Assembly (NCBI GenBank): GCA_001414345.1
Contig: LLCB01000064.1
Coordinates: forward strand, 62,001 to 126,000
Length of the DNA stretch: 64,000 bases
From: Hymenoscyphus infarciens
Lineage: Eukaryota; Ascomycota; Leotiomycetes; Helotiales; Helotiaceae
Reading direction: 5' to 3'
The stretch's first letter is position 1. The number at the start of each line of letters is the position of its first letter. Shown here piece after piece: positions 58,389-64,000 of the stretch. The translations under genes were made by a program, and so were the position numbers. The notes under the pieces are model-generated. The model was not told where the DNA came from and ran no database searches. It saw only the letters and a list, made by a program, of their open reading frames with translations.

Positions 58389-60507
58389 TTAGGGAGACAT
58401 GCTATTGACATCCGTCTGCTCTTCCGCCTCTGGATCAACCAAGTATGCCAATGGAGCCCAGACTCTCCAGTGTAGGATACCCATATGGGCAATTCTCGTT
58501 GCAACTTCATCAATCTCTGCCTTGACACCAGTGGCTTGTGTTTGTGCATTCCCAGGTCCTGATTTTGGTCCAACTGCGGCATCGAATATTTGCACGCTCG
58601 TCAATGGTGTGTATGTCGCCACAAGTTTTTGGAGAACCGGAAATAGTTGAGACAACACGCGTTGTTCGGCCTCTTGGTAATATCTTGAACTTGGGTTCGA
58701 AATATGGAATGCCAGATGTGATTCGAATTGTGGTAGTCGGGTGAGCGATGTATTCGTCAGACGGAGAATTTCCAACGCCAAGGATGGATACAGAGAGTTC
58801 CATTTATCGGCTGTGGTAACAGATGCAAGTATCGCTTGGAGGGAAGCGCGAGCTTGGACAGATGTATCGGAAATGGGTACTGAGAGATATAATGGTGTGG
58901 GTGTTTGCATCATTTCGGCATCGGACGCAACAGAAGAGGGCGAGGATTTCGGGCTGGAGCCGGCCGAGGAAACAGCCATATCGTCTTCGACGTTAGGGAT
59001 CCAAATTTGCCGACCCGTTAACGTGCGAATAAAATGGCCGCGTTCCTGGGCAGCATGTTTCGTTCGAGAGATAAAGTGGTGCGGTAATGGAATTGTAGGC
59101 GATGAAAGCATGATATTGTCTGCAGGAGACGTAGGTCGGAAGAAAGGTGATGAGGTGGCAGACATATTAGGAGTATCTTCCCTCGTGATTCTTGCTTGTC
59201 GATTTTGAGTCTCCAAACCTCGGTACATGAACATGCAGATTTCGAGATTGATCAAATCTTGCATATCCGTACGAAACTTGACCATGCGGTCTTCGTCAAA
59301 AGCAAAGGTCTGTGGGATAGCTTCTCCTCGTGATGGCAGTGTGAGACCAACGAGTGCTTTCATGAAATCCCAAGTGCTGCCCTGAGAGTGCATCGACGAG
59401 TCCAATGGAACAACATCTGGTAAACTACTTGCCCGTCCGTACCATGCATGTGATTCAGCAAGTTCAAGCTTTCGCATGGCGATTTTTTTCATGAAATACT
59501 TCTGCTCAAAATGCACAGTATCCTCAATCAAAAGTGGTCGCAAGCAACGAATTTGATGGTTCGCAACATCCTATATATCAGTTAGCTTGGGTTTTGTACC
59601 GTGATATTCAGACACTCACGAGTTTCATGGCTTCCAAGACACCCAGCAAATTCTGCATGCCAGCCACCAATAATTGCACATCACCGTTACGATCGCCATT
59701 GCTGAGCTGTGTAACCATTTCATCAACCCAATCATCTCTCATAGGAGCACAGTGGCATTTGAGAAGTTGCGAAAGCCATGTAGCCAGCTTCACGAGATCC
59801 GCAACCCCCATTCGGAATTGTTGCATTAGCAATTCGACGTTGAAAGTTTCCTCGACCGATGCACGATCCCGTTGAGGAACCAGAGTCTCGAGAATCCCAC
59901 GAATAGCATTGAGCACCGATGGCAGTGACCAGTCGTCATTGCCGATTTGCGCTTCAAATTCGTCACGTCTGGTGAGATATTGTTGCAGCTGTTCCCGCAT
60001 AGTGTCCCAAAAGTGGCTCGATTTTTGTGTCTTCTTCCGCCCCTTTTCACCATCAAGGTTCGGCCTGAAATGCAAATCGGGGTCAAAATTGATATCGTGT
60101 CGAAGGCGTGGGTTGTGGACTATTTTATTGACGTCGAGTTCACTTAGAGTGGTTTTGGTGACGGGGGGCTCTAAGCTGTTATTTGGTTTGGCTGGCTTCC
60201 CGGGATTCGAAGTGGATGGAAATAATCGGTGGTCGCGAGGAGGGCTGGTGCCAAAAATCTGATTCGTCTCGTTCTGGCCCTTGATTCCATACGACTGATC
60301 CACGGCGTCACCCATTATGTCTAGCTGACGTTTCGATTCCTCCTCCGAAGTTGCCATAGCTTCTCCTTGATTACTATCCGGGGATTCTGATCGATTTTGT
60401 GGTGTTTCCCGGGCGCCCTCCTTGTTTGCTGAAAGGCCGGCTCGTCCATTTGCTGGTGCGAGGCTGTTGCTATTTCCCCTCTCCCTCTTTCCAGAATCCG
60501 GCTCCAT
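58389..60507 (-). CDS. Tcp11/Sok1 family protein
   Basis: Exons 59620-60507 and 58389-59570; the 49-bp intron 59571-59619 has GTGAGT...ATATATAG; 689 residues. The N-terminal 140 residues are disordered (Ser/Asn/Pro). From about 145 the family begins: DVNKIVHNPRLRHDINFDPD and LHFRPNLDGEKGRKK. Long helical stretches follow (FWDTMREQLQQYLTRRDEFE, QFRMGVADLVKLATWLSQLL, AMKLDVANHQIRCLRPLLIE, HFEQKYFMKKIAMRKLELA), ending ILHWRVWAPLAYLVDPEAEE. This is the Tcp11 domain. Yeast Sok1 suppresses loss of protein kinase A, and Tcp11 proteins are tied to cAMP signalling; the biochemical activity is unknown. The frame upstream of the chosen ATG stays open for about 25 further codons with protein-like sequence (KTSPEITPSRQKWAAG) but no ATG, so an upstream coding exon is possible. 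Confidence 0.88.
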
Positions 60508-61217
60508 TTTGGTTGTTCCTCCCAGACCTGCGGCCCACTTTTGGCGTGATGGGGTGATTTCGGGACTAGTCTTGATATACTGGCCAGAAATGGAAGTTGC
60601 TCAGTCTTGCGGTGGGCAAGAGAAATGGTTGACCTAGGAGCCATAGATATCAGTATATGCCTCTGTTAACAAACAACCAGCGCAGTTGCATCTGTGCTCC
60701 GGCTCTTGATCTCGTGGATTCAAGAAGCGGGAGCACACAGCTTGTACAACCAGATCCTTCGAACGTTGTGAAAGAATGTCTCGAGGCACCACGGGTGGTC
60801 ACCTCAAGAAAGTGTGTATGTTTGTGTTTCTGCAAGGCGGGCGCGTGCAACTCACCTCGGTGCCGTGTCTCGCGAAGGCTCTCGTCGCGTCTCTATTCAG
60901 GTCCAACTAGATTTTGGATTTTTTTTGGTGTGTAGCGTGGTGTGCGTGTGTGCGTGTGTGGTTGTAGTATTCTTTTTTGGGGGGGGGTGCGTGTGCACAC
61001 GAGATCTTGAGGATGGGATTGGATTTCAGAAAGGACAGGACTATGGGAGCGGAATGGCGGCCCAGCGAAGGAGGTGGAATGAGTGTGATTGTGAGGGTGG
61101 TGACAAAGAAAACGGTCTATTGTAGTTGGGGTTGGGGTGAAGAGAAGTGAAGTTGGTGGAAGGGAAGACGAAAGCAGAAGAGAGGCAATCAAGGGCTGAA
61201 GGGAGCAAGTAAGGCAA
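60508..61217. promoter_or_regulatory. Upstream region of the Tcp11/Sok1 gene
   Basis: Leader and promoter of the minus gene. The part next to the gene (60508-60590) reads on in frame and may include a coding exon boundary (acceptor-like CTGGCCAG near 60579-60586). A GT-rich and G-run stretch lies at about 60930-60990. Confidence 0.4.
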
Positions 61218-62136
61218 GGTAGGTAGGTAGGTAGGTAGGTTGGTAGGTTGGTAGGTTGGTTGTTTTCTTGTTAGGAAGGACGGAGCAATGCAATGCAATG
61301 AATGTACAAAGCGAGGGATGTGAGACAGATTGGCAGATTTGGAAAGCGCGGGTCTGGCAAGGGGTGGTGGACTGGACTGGACTGGACTGGACTGCTTTTG
61401 AGGCCCTGACGATCCAAAATACGTTTGGGTTGGCGTTGTCGATGCAGCGCAGCGCAGCGCAATGCAGCGAAGCAGCGGAGGTCGAAATCTAAATATGACA
61501 GGTAACCCTTCGCCAAAATGAAATTTGATGAAAAATGCAAAGCCGCGGTGCGGTGCCTTGAAATATAAAAACCCGAGACTAGCAGTAAGTACCGGTGCGG
61601 TACGGTACGGTACTCTACGGCCGGGCACCAATTCCAAAGCAGAAAAGCCCCCGCTCACCCCAGCGTCGGGTGCCAGCCAAGTTAGCCAACGCGGATACGG
61701 AGGGAGGAGACTAGACTACCTAGGAGGCAGGGCAGGGCAGGGCGAACGGGAGGCGACCCAGGTTAAGAGGCATTGAGTCGCTCTTGTGGGATGAAGGAGG
61801 CAAGGGTGTGATACTTGGGTCTGAAAAGCAAAATACATTGGCTGAAAAAAGGGGCGGGAAGTAGCAAGAGACGTGGTGGCCAGGATCAGCATTAGCCCAT
61901 GCGGCCAGTTGAGATTTACGGATTAGGGGTGTTTTTTACGACTAAGGCCGTCATCTTCCCATAAATTGGTTAATTATAAGAAGAAGTCCAGATCTGCTTA
62001 ACTTCGATGTCGCCTCCTTTGGACCCATTTACGGAGTGAACCCTTCCTCCCACGAGTCCACGTGGGATTTGGATTTGGATTTGGATTTGGCTTTGGCTTT
62101 GGATTTGGCTTTGGCTTTGGATTTGGCTTTGGCTTT
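61218..62136. repeat. Cluster of short tandem repeats upstream of the Tcp11 gene
   Basis: Arrays with different units in 0.9 kb: (GGTA)n running into (GGTT)(GGTA) at 61218-61263; (GCAAT)n 61284-61302; (GGACT)n 61369-61394; (GCAGC)n 61444-61470; (GGTAC)n 61597-61613; (GGGCA)n 61735-61752; (GGATTT/GGCTTT)n 62065-62136. Further on, (CACAATCCT)n lies at 62940-62967. The GGGCA array has the same unit as the one at 25500. Repeat-translated ORFs (poly-GF, poly-NP) were not taken as genes. Confidence 0.85.
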
Positions 62137-64000
62137 TCTCCTCTTCGCCTACGTTTGGGATGTGGAAGGTTTGGAAGGGATGTTCGATTCAAGAGGGCTG
62201 GAGCTTATCATCCCCGGGTGCTGGCTGACTCGCAAGTTACCCGCCAGCTCCTCTAACTATTTACGAACAACGACAACGGCTATGCATCCACTCTACTGCA
62301 ACGGCGACTACTCTACACTACTCTACTGAGTCTACTCTTATTGCGGTTCCATCGTTCTAGGACCAACGAGGTTAGGTTTTGGCGAGCCATGCAGGACAGC
62401 CCAGGGCACCACAAGTACCGGCCTAGCAGACGGCCAAAAGACGACAACAGCGCATCGTTCAAATGATGGCGTGCCTTTCTGGCATTTGAAATGCCTAGCT
62501 ATGGATCGGATAGATGAATATGTGGTATTTATATCCTCCACCCATTTCACACCGTAACGGCCAACCGAGGAAGCAACCACCTCGTCTAACGTCTCGTCTC
62601 CTCACTCGCCTCTCATCCCTTTCTTTGCCTATCCTACACTATCCCAGCTCTAGGCTACACCACTGCAACCCATTGCAACCCATTGCATCACAGTCCAGCT
62701 ACTCTGACAACCTCAAATCTATTTCGCATGACACTCATGCTTTCGGCACGTCCGGCACCGGAGGGGCTGCATATCGAAATGCTTCGTTCATCAACAGTGC
62801 TGCTGTCTTGTGCTGCGCTGGACTTGAGACTGACTGGTTGAGCACTGACTGATACTCGGCGTGGCCAACTTGACGAGAATGCTGAGTTGTACGCTGCAGG
62901 CAGCTTGCTTCGCTTTTGCCACGGTGGTGGTGATATTGCTCACAATCCTCACAATCCTCACAATCCTGCTGGCTGAACTCAATCAACTCATGCACTCGTC
63001 GTATACTTGGGGGGCAAGTCGTCAACAAATACCCGGACGGAGTACTTGTACGCAGTAACGAATCTTGTGCCACCTCCCAGGCTCCAGGTAAGCGTCACTC
63101 CAACTCGCGCGCGAGCTGACATAAAATCTAGTAAGAGAGCTGGAGTGCGACGAGTACAGACAGACAGGTAGCGTGATGAATCCTGAAGAATTCCAATCCG
63201 CAGCCAAGTCACTATGGCCCTGCCAAACTCCAACGTCGCACCCTTTACGGAGTACGGAGCCTTTCTTTCACTTCCTCTTCCTTCCTACCCTCAGATGCGA
63301 CGCCAAGGGCCCGTGGTGGTGGTGCCGGCAAGATAACCAGCCCGAGTCACCTTGTCGTCAACTCCCCGCGAGTCGCGACCCGGCGAACCAGCCTATCCCA
63401 ACATTCATCACTTCCATCCGCCTTCCAAAGGTTCCACGCCACGCTTGTCGATTAGTCTAGACCCCTGCATGCAATTGCAAGGTGCAAGGTCCACCCGGAA
63501 GTTTGTTTGTTTTTTTTTTAAGAGAAGGAGACATCCTTTTTTTCCCTTGCCCTTCGTGTTTTGCCTAGCATCCTTGGCCACCCACCACTATTACCATCCA
63601 ACGCGTGCTCTTCTCCCATAGGACTTTTCTCTTATATAGGAAGGCAATCCTCGCTTTCCGATCCGTGAAAGAACAGACGACCCGGACTCTAGCGTTGCGC
63701 CCCATAGCATTACGGATTAAAGTCAGGGAAGCACCTCGTCCTCCATGGAGCCGAGCTACTCGATACAACCGCATCTCCAAAACTCGTTCGCCTCGAGTCA
63801 GCCATCCCCGAGATCGTCTTTCCATCCTCTGCTGCCTCTCCTGAGTCTCCTCAGGCTCGCAGGTGACAAAGTGTCAGCTTTCTCTTTCTCGAGCCATGTG
63901 CAGGAATCGTAGCCTGCAATAACACGTCCTTACTGCAACCACCCTTTCGCAGCCCAGAAACATGCGAGACCACCACCCAAGACTCGATACAATTTTGAAC
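62137..64000. other. Gene-free end of window
   Basis: Short ORFs on both strands without motifs; a T-run near 63509 and the CACAATCCT repeat near 62940. No gene start recognised, though a promoter of a gene beyond 64 kb could lie here. Confidence 0.4.

Noticed and set aside
62036..62329. ORFs with LDLDLALAL or GFGFGF runs
   Set aside because: Direct translations of the GGATTT/GGCTTT array; no support outside the repeat.

Overview
The window is eukaryotic nuclear DNA from a filamentous ascomycete (Pezizomycotina). The genes have short introns (mostly 45-60 bp) with GTAAGT-like donors, GCTAAC-type branch sites and YAG acceptors. The recognisable proteins are fungal orthologues: Ufd2, Yvh1, Vfa1, Aim19, argininosuccinate lyase, an Hlj1-type DnaJ and a Tcp11/Sok1 protein. 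The protein sequences look most like Leotiomycetes (Helotiales) to me, but that rests on memory of the families, not on a search.

Layout, left to right. 1-703: 3' end of an Ima1-like inner nuclear membrane protein gene. 0.7-3.9 kb: no intact gene, but a broken N-terminal copy of the gene at 14 kb. 3.9-10.4 kb: the densest block, with AIM19 (-) divergent from an ER-type DnaJ (+), then UFD2 (+, nine exons). 10.4-22.1 kb: accessory-looking DNA with an interrupted reading frame, a degenerate repeat array, one two-exon gene of unknown function (-) and a pseudogene whose four internal stops are all TAG/TAA. 22.1-24.5 kb: a three-exon C2H2 zinc-finger gene (-), with a 1.2-kb cluster of seven tandem repeats upstream. 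26-33 kb: no recognised gene, one small foldback element. 33.3-35.0 kb: YVH1 (+), whose conserved reading frame begins with ATT where the family start is expected. 35-39.9 kb: foldback, dispersed repeat and a weak membrane-protein exon. 39.95-42.5 kb: VFA1 (-) divergent from the argininosuccinate lyase gene (+). 42.5-46.5 kb: repeat relics and a long leader. 46.6-52.1 kb: a very large, mostly disordered protein whose last 17 residues I place behind a 50-bp intron. 52-58.4 kb: repeat relics, including a 210-bp terminal-inverted-repeat element. 58.4-60.5 kb: a Tcp11/Sok1 gene (-), again with a tandem-repeat cluster upstream. 60.5-64 kb: no further gene.

The recognisable genes are unlinked housekeeping functions: protein quality control (DnaJ, Ufd2), ESCRT/Vps4 (Vfa1), ribosome maturation (Yvh1), arginine synthesis, mitochondria (Aim19) and nuclear envelope (Ima1). 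I see no biosynthetic cluster and no operon-like system. The unusual material is in the long spacers (short inverted-repeat elements, a three-copy dispersed repeat, dying gene copies, microsatellite-packed upstream regions) and in two gene-structure points, the ATT start of YVH1 and the hidden last exon of the giant gene. No tRNA, rRNA or intact transposase/reverse transcriptase gene was recognised.
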